Positions 37,860 to 49,664 of a stretch of 64,000 bases of DNA are shown here, piece by piece. Made by a program: the position numbers and the translations under genes. The notes below the pieces were generated by a model. That model worked only from the letters and a program-made list of their open reading frames with translations, made no database searches and was not told where the DNA came from. The stretch's first letter is position 1; every line of letters starts with the position of its first letter. Origin of the DNA: Methylobacterium tardum (GTDB taxonomy: Bacteria > Pseudomonadota > Alphaproteobacteria > Rhizobiales > Beijerinckiaceae); contig NZ_CP097484.1 in assembly GCF_023546765.1 (NCBI RefSeq), positions 1,243,501 to 1,307,500 of the forward strand. The letters are read 5' to 3'.

Positions 37860-39065
37860 TCAGGAGCTCGCCGGGCTGATGGTCACGCCCGGGGCCTCGG
37901 GCCGGGCGGCCCTCCGGCGGTCCCCGGCGCGGCGGCGCAGGACGTAGAGGGTCAGGCCGGTGGCCGCGAAGCCCGGCATGGCCAGAGCCGCGAGGCAGAA
38001 CAGCAGCGCGACGCCATCGCCGAAGAAGCGGCCGCGATGCACCTCCAGCATGTTCTCGGCGATCCGCCGGCCCAGCGGCAGGTCGGCCGCGTGCTCGGCC
38101 GACACCAGCGCGCCCGTGGCGGCGTCGTAGCGTGCCTCGTTGCGGGCGCTCGGCGCGTCGACGCCCCGCGGAAGCCAGCGGATGCGGATCGCCTTCGCGT
38201 CGGCCCCGGGAACGATCAGGGTCGCGGACCCGGCCTCTCGGCCCTCGCCGGCGCGGAAGGCCGCCCAAGCGCGGTCGAGGGACGGCCCGGATGCCGCCGC
38301 ATCCGCCGTCCTGCCACGACCCTCCGGACGGCCCGCCGCGGCGGGCTTTGCCGCCTCGGGACTGCCCGCCAGCAGCGCCGTGGCGCCGTCCTTGAACCAC
38401 GGGTAGGACCAAGTCAGGCCCGTGAGCGCGATCACGAGATAGACCGGCACGAGCCACGTCCCCGCCACCGCGTGCAGCGACCACCAGCGCGCCCGGCCGG
38501 GCCGCGACAGGTGCGGCTTCAGCCAGATCCGCCAGCGATGGATCTGGGGCCAGCGCAGGTACAGGCCAGTCGCCAGGAAGGCGAGGAGCGCCCATTGGCA
38601 GGCGCCCGTGATCGTGCGGCCCCAGCCCTTGGAGCCGCCGGGGAGCAGCAGCCAGCGGTGCAGCTCCCGCACCGTCGCGAACGCCGTCTCGAGCCGCACC
38701 GGGCCGAGCACCGTGCCGTCATACGGGTCGGCATAGAGCGAGGGCGGCCGCGCGCGGGTCGCGGGATCGCGGGCGAAGCGGACAAGGACGCTGGCGCCGG
38801 GATCGTCCGGCAGGGTCAGCGCGTCGACCTTGGGTCCGTGCGCCTGCGCGTCGATCCGCGCCACGAGGAAAGCGGGGGGCAGCGCCGTCCGCCCGCCGGG
38901 CGTGACCTCCAGCTGGTCGCGGTTGGCGAAGGCGGTCACCGCCTCCTCATAGCTCATCAGGGCTCCGGTCAGGCCCATCAGGGCGAGGACGAGACCAGCG
39001 GTGAGGCCCAGCGCCCAGTGCAGGCGGAAGAGCAGGGTCCGGAGGGTGGGAATCGGCATCGGCAT
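37860..39065 (-). CDS. PepSY-associated transmembrane protein (PiuB-like)
   Basis: Inner-membrane protein of 401 residues with four main helices in the PepSY_TM arrangement: RLHWALGLTAGLVLALMGL near residue 14, QWALLAFLATGLYLRW near 160, WLVPVYLVIALTGLTWSYPW near 205, and the last near 365. Conserved helix-associated histidines occur in RLHWALG, VRELHRWLLLPG, WWSLHAVAGTW and LEVHRGRFFGDG. Members sit with siderophore receptors and are thought to reduce or release iron at the inner membrane. This gene converges on the TonB receptor gene, matching that context. A low-complexity insert (~232-258) precedes the PepSY domain. Confidence 0.9.
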   Translation of the reverse strand: MPMPIPTLRTLLFRLHWALGLTAGLVLALMGLTGALMSYEEAVTAFANRDQLEVTPGGRTALPPAFLVARIDAQAHGPKVDALTLPDDPGASVLVRFARDPATRARPPSLYADPYDGTVLGPVRLETAFATVRELHRWLLLPGGSKGWGRTITGACQWALLAFLATGLYLRWPQIHRWRIWLKPHLSRPGRARWWSLHAVAGTWLVPVYLVIALTGLTWSYPWFKDGATALLAGSPEAAKPAAAGRPEGRGRTADAAASGPSLDRAWAAFRAGEGREAGSATLIVPGADAKAIRIRWLPRGVDAPSARNEARYDAATGALVSAEHAADLPLGRRIAENMLEVHRGRFFGDGVALLFCLAALAMPGFAATGLTLYVLRRRAGDRRRAARPEAPGVTISPASS

Positions 39066-39176
39066 GGCAGTGCCGGCTGCCTAGCAGAGTCCGGCCGGGG
39101 TGACGATGCTGCTGGCCAGAACGCACGCGACGGAAGTGCTTGTCCGCCCGCACGAGGTGCTGGGGTCCGCTGCCCC

Positions 39177-39260
39177 GTCATCCCGGGACGGCGCAGCGGG
39201 AGCCGGATCCGGACCCGCCAGCGCGTTCACGTCCGCACCGACGGCGCCCCGGACTGACGG
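39177..39260. repeat. dispersed repeat pair, GTCATCCCGGG type
   Basis: The left copy begins GTCATCCCGGGACGGCGCAG and reaches GGATCCGGAC. The right copy, ending CGGCGCCCCGGACTGACGG, is more diverged. Located between the two leftward genes. Confidence 0.6.
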
Positions 39261-39278
39261 CGCGCGGCCGGCGCCGCA

Positions 39279-42758
<3,480 letters not shown>

Positions 42759-43745
42759 CGGCGTTGGCGGATCCGTTCGACCGGCGCGAACCGCGCCCCG
42801 AAGCACACACGGTGCTGCTCCGGCGCAGCCTGCTTAGCCTATGGTTGCGGATTCCTTGCCAGCTTCGTGCGGCATGCGCGACCGCACTCCTGCCGCGCGC
42901 GGCTCTCGCCCCCGTCCTCCAGGGCCGCCACGGACGACGGGCCGTACGCTCGCGCGGCATCATCGCCCCAGGTGTGAGGCCCCGGCCCGTGCGATCGGCA
43001 CCGGCGCGCCGGCGATCCAGAGCCGTTGTCGGCGCAAGACCTTGCCGCGTCGGCGGCTCTGATCCGAAGGCCCAGGATGACGGGCCGAGACGCCATGGGG
43101 CAGATCTCAGATCGGGGAACGCGATTGCGCATTGTGGGTGGAGCCGCGCTGGAGCCGTTCCGGGTCCCGTCGAGACGGCCGACGCGTGGCGCGGGTCGTT
43201 GTGTGAGGTTGGGTCGTCGCGCCCCTCGACCTCATCCCGAGGTGCGGGCGCGTAGCGGTCGCCTCAGGATAAGGGCAGAGACGGGACATGGCGGGTCGTC
43301 GCGGCACGCCAGCGCGCCCGGCTCTCGAAGCGAGTCGCAGCCCTGACGGTCGCGGCTTGAGAGCGTTCCCGCCCAAGCGGACGCCGGTTCGGCGTGAGAG
43401 CGCGGTCAAACAAGCCTCGCGGCTCAGCTGTGCGCAGGCGGGCGGGGCGCGTGAAACGGGCGTTAGAGCCCAAAAGGAGCGCGAGGCCTAGGACGAGGCC
43501 GAGCGTGCGGGCTGCGGCGAAGCCGGCGGTGCGCGGTCATGATGGCGGCCTGAACGGCATCGCCACAGCCTGGAAGCAGGCGCCGGATCCGGCACCTGCT
43601 GCGCGATCCGCACGATCGGTTCGCCGCCGGTTGCAAGTCGAGGAGATCTCGCAGGCCGGGCGCTGACACGAACCGGGCCGGCGCCCCACGCAGATCGAGC
43701 AGGCGGCGCCGGCCGGGGACCCCTGTCAGGCCAGATCAGCCCGAG
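42759..43745. other. 987-bp region without a clear gene
   Basis: No frame has convincing protein composition or similarity; the open frames are Arg/Pro/Ser-rich. The only structure recognised is the CCTCATCC-type repeat at 43229. One minus-strand frame (43264-43473) has a signal-like hydrophobic stretch but no start codon. Confidence 0.5.
43229..43273. repeat. CCTCATCC...CAGGATAAGG type inverted repeat
   Basis: CCTCATCCCGAGGTGC and GCCTCAGGATAAGG flank a GCGTAGCGG centre. The layout is that of the CCTCATCCTGAGG-GCGTAGC repeats found in many rhizobial genomes. It is a different family from the GTCATTCCGGG repeats in this window. Confidence 0.5.
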
Positions 43746-45455
43746 TCAGTCCTTGCGGACCAAAGTCGCCGGGGCATTCGCCTCGCCGAGCCCGAAATCG
43801 GCCAGCCGGTAGGAAATCTGCGCGAAAGCGCCGTAGCGGTCGGTCTCGAACTTGGTCGGGCTGCGCGGGTAGGTCGGGAACTTCACGGAGCCCGAGTCGG
43901 TCTGCATCCGCCAGTAGCGGCCGCCGACGCCGACGCTCACGCGAGGTGTCACGTCGTACGAGACGATGCCCTCGGCGAAGTAGCCGTCTCCGCGCCCCTG
44001 CTGCGGCAGCGGGTTGATGTCCGGCCGGAGCCAGTGACGATCGACCCCCTCCAGAGACACAGCGGGGAGGTAGGCACCCTCTAGGCTCAGCCGGACCCGG
44101 TCGAACCGGGCCTCGCCGATCAGGCCGACGCGCAGCGCATTCCAGCGCAGGGTCTCGCCCAGGACCTTGACCTGATCGGGTACGGCGTACTGGCCCGCGC
44201 AGATGCCGCTGCGTGCCACCTGCTGGCAACCGTGGCCGTTGAGAAGCTCGGCGTCGTACAAGTAGCCCACGAAGCCGCCCAGGCTGAAGCCATCCCGGCG
44301 CAGCACGTCGTAGCCGAAATCGATGACGCCGTAGCCGATGTCGCCGTCCTTGATCGGCGAGAGCGTCTTCGAATACCGGCTTTCGAGGGGTGGGAAATCC
44401 TCGTCGGCGAGCCGGCCGGCCGTGACCCCGCCCGCGCCGAGGAAGCCCTTGGCGAACAGGCCCGTCGGCGCGTGCGCGACCCGCGCGAAGCTCTCGCCGG
44501 AATGGGCATCGGCACCCGCGTAGGTCAGGCGGGAATTGACCTGGCCGGGCTTGAAGGGATCGCCAAGGGTATAGCGCGGGCCGCCGGAGCTGTAGAAGTA
44601 GCGCAGGCCGCCTGCGATGGCCCAGGGCGATGGCGCGGCCGGACCGTCCGACGGCAGGCCGGCACCGAACCGGTAATTGAGGCCGACACGGGTCAGGAAA
44701 CCGTCCGTCGCGATGCGGGCACCGGCACGGTAGCCGAGCAGCACGCGACCGATCGGTGCCGCGAGGACCGAGCGGCTGCCAAGGTCGTAGTACAGGCCCT
44801 CGACCTTGGCCGAGAGGTGATCGGTGAACGCGTGCTCGAGGCCGGCGCCGACGGCATAGCCCGTGCGGACCTCGCCTTCGCGGGCGTCGAACACGCTCCG
44901 ATTGAAGGCCGTCAGGTTGCTGTCGATGCGCACGTTGCCGAAGGCGAGGCCCCCGGTGCCGTAGATCAGCGTCGGCCCCAGGGCGAAGCCCACCTTGCCG
45001 CGCAGGATCGCCAACTGGTCGAGCCGCTGCCCGGCATGCGCGACGCGGAAGATCAGGGCGCGGCTGCCGCTGTTGGTGAAGCGGCCCTCCCGCTCGCCGT
45101 AGTCCCAGAGGCGCGTGAACTGATAATCCGCGGCGGCGCCGACCACGAAGCCGGATCCGACCTCCCAGTTGCCGCCGACCTCGCCGCCGGCGATGAAGCC
45201 GTCATCGGTGCCCCGCCGGGACGGGAGGACCGGGCAGCCCGCTGCGCCGGCCCGCCCGTCTGGACCCGCGCAGAGGAACTGCGTCGCGCTGTCGAGCACG
45301 CCGAAGCCGGCGAACAGGCCGCCATAGACGCCCGACCACGTGAAGACGGAGGGCGCCACCGGTTCGGATTTGGGATTGTGGGCCAGATCGGCGGACAGCG
45401 CTGTGCTCGACAGCAATCCCATCACGAGGCCGGCGCTCAAAATACGGTGCATCAT
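43746..45455 (-). CDS. outer-membrane beta-barrel protein with two barrel domains
   Basis: A 569-residue exported protein with signal peptide (HRILSAGLVMGLLSSTALSA). Residues ~35-275 are a porin/OmpW-like eight-strand barrel of the rhizobial type (FTWSGVYGGLFAGFG opening, LTRVGLNYRFG closing). Residues ~290-569 form a second barrel resembling omptin folds (SRLTYAGADAHSGESFARV, YGVIDFGYDVLR, GGRYWRMQTDSG, ending FAQISYRLADFG and a short tail). Omptins are surface proteases; whether the active-site Asp/His residues are kept here was not established. An AT-rich region upstream (45520-45720) probably holds the promoter. The start is the first of two adjacent ATGs. Confidence 0.8.
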   Translation of the reverse strand: MMHRILSAGLVMGLLSSTALSADLAHNPKSEPVAPSVFTWSGVYGGLFAGFGVLDSATQFLCAGPDGRAGAAGCPVLPSRRGTDDGFIAGGEVGGNWEVGSGFVVGAAADYQFTRLWDYGEREGRFTNSGSRALIFRVAHAGQRLDQLAILRGKVGFALGPTLIYGTGGLAFGNVRIDSNLTAFNRSVFDAREGEVRTGYAVGAGLEHAFTDHLSAKVEGLYYDLGSRSVLAAPIGRVLLGYRAGARIATDGFLTRVGLNYRFGAGLPSDGPAAPSPWAIAGGLRYFYSSGGPRYTLGDPFKPGQVNSRLTYAGADAHSGESFARVAHAPTGLFAKGFLGAGGVTAGRLADEDFPPLESRYSKTLSPIKDGDIGYGVIDFGYDVLRRDGFSLGGFVGYLYDAELLNGHGCQQVARSGICAGQYAVPDQVKVLGETLRWNALRVGLIGEARFDRVRLSLEGAYLPAVSLEGVDRHWLRPDINPLPQQGRGDGYFAEGIVSYDVTPRVSVGVGGRYWRMQTDSGSVKFPTYPRSPTKFETDRYGAFAQISYRLADFGLGEANAPATLVRKD

Positions 45456-45966
45456 AGCGTCCTGATTCGGAGGTGTCTCTGCCGCGCGCTGGGGAGAATC
45501 TCTGCCGTGAAGACCTAAAAAGGCATTTCTATTTCTGTACTGATAAAAGCAATACACCGTCGTTATTTCAGTCACACATGATCGCTTGCCCACTGATTCT
45601 GCCGTCATGCCGATGCAACTTAGCAAATCGTCGCAGATTTTCCAGGTGCAATTACTACCAATACTTCTGCCGTCCGCGGCAGATCGATCGCGATGAAATT
45701 CAAATCTAGAGAAGAGGCCCTTGATCGGCAGCCTGATGCATACTTGTTCATTCCCAGCAATAAGCGGGCGATGACGATGCTGCGCGCGACCGCCGGCAGG
45801 TCGATGGTGCCCGCTGAGCTGGGGATTGCAGGCCTCATCGCGCTGGCCTCCCCGCCGGATGTGCTCAGATACCCGGCCAAGCGGCGCCGGGGCCGGAACG
45901 ATCGCCCGGAGGGCTGGTTGGCCGGGCATGAGGCAGTGGGCGGCCCGCTGCCAGGGCGTGCAATCC
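45456..45966. other. AT-rich intergenic region
   Basis: From about 45515 to 45760 the base composition drops markedly below the surroundings, with runs such as AAAAAGGCATTTCTATTTCTG. Short frames exist on both strands (for example 45620-45880 minus) but no family or ribosome site supports them. This is probably promoter DNA of the barrel gene, possibly with the remnant of a lost gene. Confidence 0.45.
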
Positions 45967-46401
45967 ATGGGCGCGGGCGACCTGAGGATTCTCCTCATCT
46001 GCAGCCTTGTGGGTGCGGCCGGATCCGCCGCCGCGCAGGGCGTCGGGTCAGGCGCTGCGCCGGGTAGCGGAAGCGGCGCGGCGCCGATGGCCGGCAGCAC
46101 GTCGCCGTCGAGCGGGGTTGGTCTCGGCGGGGCCGCCGGCCTGGGCGACCGGGGCGGCGTCGGCGGAGGTCCGGCGCCGAGCGGCGGCACCGGGGCACTC
46201 TACGGCGGCGAGGGGCCGCCGAAGCGCGCTACGCCCGATGCGCCGGTCGGGGCCGTCGCACCTAACGGCACCGGCGCCGGGGCCGGCGATCTCAGCGCGC
46301 CCACGCCAGCCTCGGCCGGTCCGGACGGCGCCGGACCGCGGGCTGCGGGCCCGGAGGGCGCCCGCCACCCGAACGGCTCCGCCTTCGGCATCCCACGCTG
46401 A
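45967..46401 (+). CDS. secreted Gly/Ala/Pro-rich hypothetical protein
   Basis: A 144-residue product with a signal peptide (ILLICSLVGAAGSAAA) and then a low-complexity chain of Gly, Ala, Pro and Ser without Cys or aromatic residues, ending AFGIPR. Such a sequence is likely disordered. The ATG at 45967 was chosen because it directly precedes the hydrophobic segment; an ATG at 45928 is in frame. The ribosome site is weak. GC-rich low-complexity DNA can produce such frames by chance, but the signal peptide with a matching charged N-terminus argues for a real gene. Confidence 0.45.
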   Translation: MGAGDLRILLICSLVGAAGSAAAQGVGSGAAPGSGSGAAPMAGSTSPSSGVGLGGAAGLGDRGGVGGGPAPSGGTGALYGGEGPPKRATPDAPVGAVAPNGTGAGAGDLSAPTPASAGPDGAGPRAAGPEGARHPNGSAFGIPR

Positions 46402-46574
46402 GCGCCACACGGCGCGCCGACCTGGCGGGCTCGGTCGGGACGGACCGCGTCCCGATGTCCGGGAACCATCCGGCCAGCCCGGAGCTTCCTGGGCGGGACC
46501 GTGGGAGGATCTCCTCCCGCCGCAGCCCTGAAGGAAACGCCCGCCTCCACCGGCGGCGACAAAGGACACAGCCC

Positions 46575-46838
46575 TTGCGCACTTCGATCATCACTGCCGC
46601 CCTCCTCGCCGCCCTCGGCAGCGCCGTCGCGCTGCCCGCCTCCGCCGCGCCGCTGGCGCCCGGCGCCGTCGCCGCGCCGTCCGACATGGTTTCGACCGTC
46701 CAGATGGACCGGATGGAGCGTCACATGATGCGGCGTCGCATGGAGCGCCGGATGATGCGCCACCGGATGGAGCGTCACGAGATGCGCCGTGAGATGCGCC
46801 ACCGCATGATGCGTCGGGAGATGATGCGCCGCATGTGA
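46575..46838 (+). CDS. secreted Met/Arg/His-rich repeat protein
   Basis: An 87-residue exported protein. The TTG at 46575, preceded by AAAGGA at eight bases, starts a signal peptide (RTSIITAALLAALGSAVALP, cleavage after ASA). The mature chain from residue ~44 is an unusual repeat of Met, Arg, His and Glu: units such as MERHMMRRRMERRMMRHRM recur to the last residue. About a third of the last 45 residues are Met and more than a third are Arg. Met/His clusters are typical of periplasmic Cu(I)/Ag(I)-binding proteins, but the very high Arg content is odd. Two hairpins follow, one a strong terminator at 46882. Confidence 0.65.
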   Translation: MRTSIITAALLAALGSAVALPASAAPLAPGAVAAPSDMVSTVQMDRMERHMMRRRMERRMMRHRMERHEMRREMRHRMMRREMMRRM

Positions 46839-46850
46839 TCGGGGATGCGG

Positions 46851-46871
46851 CCGGCCGGATCACCCGGCCGG
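46851..46871 (+). terminator. hairpin after the Met/Arg-rich gene
   Basis: CCGGCCGG pairs with CCGGCCGG (self-complementary arms) around ATCAC, 12 bp after the stop. It comes just before a stronger terminator. Confidence 0.4.
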
Positions 46872-46881
46872 TTCGATCCGG

Positions 46882-46915
46882 GCCCGGCGCGGCTGATCCC
46901 GCAGCCGGGCTTTTT
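46882..46915 (+). terminator. Rho-independent terminator
   Basis: GCCCGGC and GCCGGGC arms form the stem and are followed directly by five Ts (46911-46915). This is the clearest intrinsic terminator in the window and closes the Met/Arg-rich gene. Confidence 0.8.
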
Positions 46916-47104
46916 GTCGCATATCAGGTCTCTACTCCGCAGCAGGCTGCCGACGGCGGCTCATGGCGGATCGAACCATCTCGCCCGCTGGGCGTTTCAA
47001 GCCACCAATCGGGAGCGTCCCGGCGAAGCTGCGTCGCGCCATTGCGCGGACGGAGGAAGCCCGATGAGCGGGTGTTTCGCAGGATGCTCGAGGAGGGCAG
47101 ACGG

Positions 47105-47434
47105 ATGAAGGCGTTTCTGGCAGCAGCCGCGGTGAGCCTCGGTGTCCTGGGCGTGGTTGGCCCGGTCGCGGCGCAGCCGCGCCCCGACTACGACGATTAC
47201 GGCTACCGCGATCGCGGCTACCGGGATCGGGACCGCGGCGATTACGAGTCGCGCGATCGCGGCTACCGGGATCGGGACGATTATCGAGGCCGCGCTAATT
47301 ACGGCTTCGGCGAGCGCGAGTACCTGCGCTGCAACCCGGATGTCCGCCGCGCGATCGCGAACGGGCAGATGGAATCCGGCGCCGCCCATTACCGGGTCTT
47401 CGGCCGCCGCGAAGGCCGCCGCCTGAGCTGCTGA
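47105..47434 (+). CDS. secreted protein with YRDRD repeats
   Basis: A 109-residue exported protein: signal peptide KAFLAAAAVSLGVLGVVG, cleavage probably after VAAQ. Next comes a tyrosine/arginine/aspartate repeat (GYRDRGYRDRDRGDY and GYRDRDDYRG) encoded by imperfect direct repeats of about 26 bp. The C-terminal ~45 residues (REYLRCNPDVRRAIANGQME, then HYRVFGRREGRRLSC) are different. They resemble short modules in which a Cys pair could form a disulphide. AGGAGGG upstream of the ATG at 47105 is a strong ribosome site. Function unknown. Confidence 0.7.
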   Translation: MKAFLAAAAVSLGVLGVVGPVAAQPRPDYDDYGYRDRGYRDRDRGDYESRDRGYRDRDDYRGRANYGFGEREYLRCNPDVRRAIANGQMESGAAHYRVFGRREGRRLSC

Positions 47435-47456
47435 CCGGCGCCGGCCTGCCAAACCC

Positions 47457-47500
47457 AATCATCCCGGGAGCCGCGCAGTGGAGCCCGGGATCCGGACCCG
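47457..47500. repeat. dispersed repeat, single copy, GTCATCCCGGG type
   Basis: AATCATCCCGGGAGCCGCGC to GATCCGGACCCGATG; one half of the element seen as pairs elsewhere. It lies between the YRDRD protein gene and the convergent motB. Confidence 0.6.
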
Positions 47501-47671
47501 ATGCTCTGGACGGCGTGCGCGGGGCTGCGTCCGCCGCAGTCGCGCCGGACGGGCCGGGTGGCATCGCGCGCACGGGCGGTCTGGAGCCTATGGAGGCCGG
47601 GACAGGCTGTCCCGGGAGCCTTCGATGATCCCGCGGACCGCCAGCAGCAACGCGACGCCCAGTCCGTGTCG

Positions 47672-48532
47672 TCAGCGGAAGAGGTTCGGGGGCACCGGCG
47701 GGCTCGCATTGAGCAAAGTCACCGTCACCCGTCGGTTCGGCGCGAGATAGGGGTTGTCGGGGAAAACCGGCTCGGTGTCGGCGCGTCCCGTCACGGACGC
47801 GAAGTTGTCGTTGGGAACCCCGGCACCCGACAGGATCGCGCGCACGGAGAGGGCACGCCCGGCGGAGAGGTTCCAGGGCTCGCCGGCCCGCGCCGAGCCC
47901 GGGCGCGCGACGGCCGTGTGGCCGGTGATGGACAGGCGGTTGGGCAGCCGGCGCAGGGTGGGGGCGAGCGCCTCCAGCACGCGACGGGTGTGCTCGTAGG
48001 GGTCGACAGAGCCCTCGCGGAACATGGAGCGGCCGTCCTGGTCCACGAGGGATACGTTCACGCCCTCCTTGGTCTGTTCGATCACGATGTTGCGCGACAG
48101 CTCGGCAATGTCGGGCATCGACTGGAGCGCCTGCCGGAGGCTGGCGATGGCACTGACGTTGGCCTGCACGTTGGCAGCCGGTCGGCTGGCATCGAGCTCG
48201 CTGGCGCGGCCCGGACTGATCGAGCGCGCTCTGTCCTCCTGCTCGACAGAGCCCCTCGCGGCGTCACGGGGCGTGGACGACTTGTTGCCTGACGTGTCGA
48301 GGGCGGTACCGTACAGAATTCCGCCCGCGCCGCTGGTCGCAGGGCTCAGCGCCGCCGGCGCGAAGTATTCCGCCAGACCGACCTTCTGCTCCTGCGTCGT
48401 CATGCTGATCAGCCACATCAGCAGGAAGAACGCCATCATGGCGGTCACGAAGTCCGCGTAGGCGATCTTCCAGGCACCGCCGTGGTGCGCATGACCGCCC
48501 TTCTTGACCTTCTTGATGATGATCGTGGTCAT
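47672..48532 (-). CDS. motB: flagellar motor stator protein MotB
   Basis: Stator subunit that anchors the MotA/MotB proton channel to peptidoglycan. The 286-residue protein starts with a basic segment, then the single helix with the proton-binding Asp (WKIAYADFVTAMMAFFLLMW, Asp near residue 27). A plug/linker region follows, and a C-terminal OmpA-like domain contains LSITGHTAVARPG, NLSAGRALSVRAIL and NRRVTVTLL. It follows motA by 22 bp in the same direction, the standard motAB pair. Compared with E. coli MotB the OmpA domain is shifted toward an alphaproteobacterial form. No other flagellar gene is in the window. Confidence 0.93.
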   Translation of the reverse strand: MTTIIIKKVKKGGHAHHGGAWKIAYADFVTAMMAFFLLMWLISMTTQEQKVGLAEYFAPAALSPATSGAGGILYGTALDTSGNKSSTPRDAARGSVEQEDRARSISPGRASELDASRPAANVQANVSAIASLRQALQSMPDIAELSRNIVIEQTKEGVNVSLVDQDGRSMFREGSVDPYEHTRRVLEALAPTLRRLPNRLSITGHTAVARPGSARAGEPWNLSAGRALSVRAILSGAGVPNDNFASVTGRADTEPVFPDNPYLAPNRRVTVTLLNASPPVPPNLFR

Positions 48533-48554
48533 CGCGTCTCTACCGGATATCGGG

Positions 48555-49418
48555 TCAGCTCTGGGCGGGCAGGGCGGCGGTTGCCGCCTCCACCTCGTTG
48601 AAGGTCGGGCGGACGTCGCTCATCAGAGACTTGCGGGCAAATTCCACCGACATCACCGGCGGCTGGCCGGCGATGTGGGCGAGCAGACCCGCCTTCAGGG
48701 ACAGGTAGTATTTGGATTCGGCCTCGAAGAGGCTCTTGAGCGACTGCGCCATGGGCCCGAAGAAGCCGTAGGCGACGAAGACGCCGAAGAAGGTGCCGAC
48801 GAGCGCGCCGCCGATCAGATGTCCCAGCACCTCCGGCGGTTCCTTGATCGCCCCCATCGTCTTGATCACGCCGAGCACGGCGGCGACGATGCCGAGGGCC
48901 GGCGTTCCGTCGGCCAGCGACTGCATGGCCGAAACGACACGCTCCTGCTCCTGATGGTGCGTCTCCAGTTCCTCATCCATGAGCGCGTCGATCTCGTGGA
49001 CGTTGTTGGCACCCAGCGTCACCATGCGCATGTAGTCGCAGACGAACTCGACCGCGTGATGGTTCGCGGCAAAGGTCGGGAAGGCGTTGAACAGCGACGA
49101 CTCGCTCGGATTTTCGATGTGCGGCTCGAGCGCCATCGAGCCCTTCTGCTTGGCAAGTTTGTACAGCGAATACTGCATCCCCAGCAGTTCGACATACGAT
49201 TGCTGATTGTATTTGGGGCCCTTCAGGAGCGTGCCCAGCATGGCGGGCACGGCCTTGAGCACCGGCCCGGTATTGCCGATGACGAAGGCGCCGATCGCCG
49301 CACCGAGGATGATGACGAACTCGAACGGCTGCCACAGGACTTCCAGGTGGCCACCCATCATCTTGTAGCTGCCGAAGACGCAGGCGAAGACGATCAATGT
49401 GCCGACGATCAGCCGCAT
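48555..49418 (-). CDS. motA: flagellar motor stator protein MotA
   Basis: Four-helix inner-membrane stator subunit that couples proton flow to flagellar rotation. The 287-residue protein has two N-terminal helices (LIVGTLIVFACVFGSYKMMG and FEFVIILGAAIGAFVIGN). A cytoplasmic loop contains the charged residues that touch FliG, and two C-terminal helices carry the conserved Pro in DGTPALGIVAAVLGVIKTMG and GALVGTFFGVFVAYGF. It is longer than the ~255-residue short forms and matches the E. coli-type long MotA. A TTAACCTTA motif lies 70 bp upstream. First gene of motAB. Confidence 0.94.
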   Translation of the reverse strand: MRLIVGTLIVFACVFGSYKMMGGHLEVLWQPFEFVIILGAAIGAFVIGNTGPVLKAVPAMLGTLLKGPKYNQQSYVELLGMQYSLYKLAKQKGSMALEPHIENPSESSLFNAFPTFAANHHAVEFVCDYMRMVTLGANNVHEIDALMDEELETHHQEQERVVSAMQSLADGTPALGIVAAVLGVIKTMGAIKEPPEVLGHLIGGALVGTFFGVFVAYGFFGPMAQSLKSLFEAESKYYLSLKAGLLAHIAGQPPVMSVEFARKSLMSDVRPTFNEVEAATAALPAQS

Positions 49419-49486
49419 GATTTGCCATCCTTGCGCGGCGGCAGGTCCCCCCGCGCGAAGCCACTAACGATCAGGCAATTCACCGA

Positions 49487-49496
49487 TTAAGGTTAA
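49487..49496 (-). promoter_or_regulatory. TTAACCTTA motif upstream of motA, possible CtrA half-site
   Basis: Minus-strand TTAACCTTAAT, 70 bp before the motA start, similar to the CtrA half-site TTAACCAT. CtrA controls motility genes in many alphaproteobacteria. Only one half-site with imperfect match is seen. Confidence 0.3.
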
Positions 49497-49640
49497 CGGC
49501 GCGTTTCGACGGCTTGCCGCAGCCGCGGCCGCACTGAGGCTCACGGCTCGTCAGAGCCGTTCCCGATCGGGTTGGGACGGGGAGCAATGGCCGAGCCCGT
49601 GCCGCACGCGGCGCGGGCCCCCTCGCCAACCGAGTCGGGC

Positions 49641-49664
49641 GGATCTCGGGCAGGCCCGAGATCC
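49641..49664 (-). terminator. strong hairpin after the glucosidase gene
   Basis: GGATCTCGGGC pairs perfectly with GCCCGAGATCC over 11 bp with only AG between, about 77 bp beyond the glucosidase stop. No T run; probable transcript end or stabiliser. Confidence 0.45.

Noticed and set aside
43264..43473. Minus-strand frame with a signal-peptide-like stretch (AARTLGLVLGLALLLGSNA)
   Set aside because: There is no start codon between the upstream stop and the hydrophobic stretch, and the remainder is an Arg-rich low-complexity frame.
45620..45880. Minus-strand frame with LLLGMNKYASGCRSRASSLD, vaguely like an IS66 transposase segment
   Set aside because: The similarity is too weak and the frame lacks start, length and neighbouring insertion-sequence ends.
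46200..46802. Minus-strand His/Leu-rich frame opposite the Met/Arg-rich gene
   Set aside because: The His/Pro/Leu pattern is what the antisense of Met/Arg/His codon repeats would give; the plus strand has a signal peptide, ribosome site and terminator.
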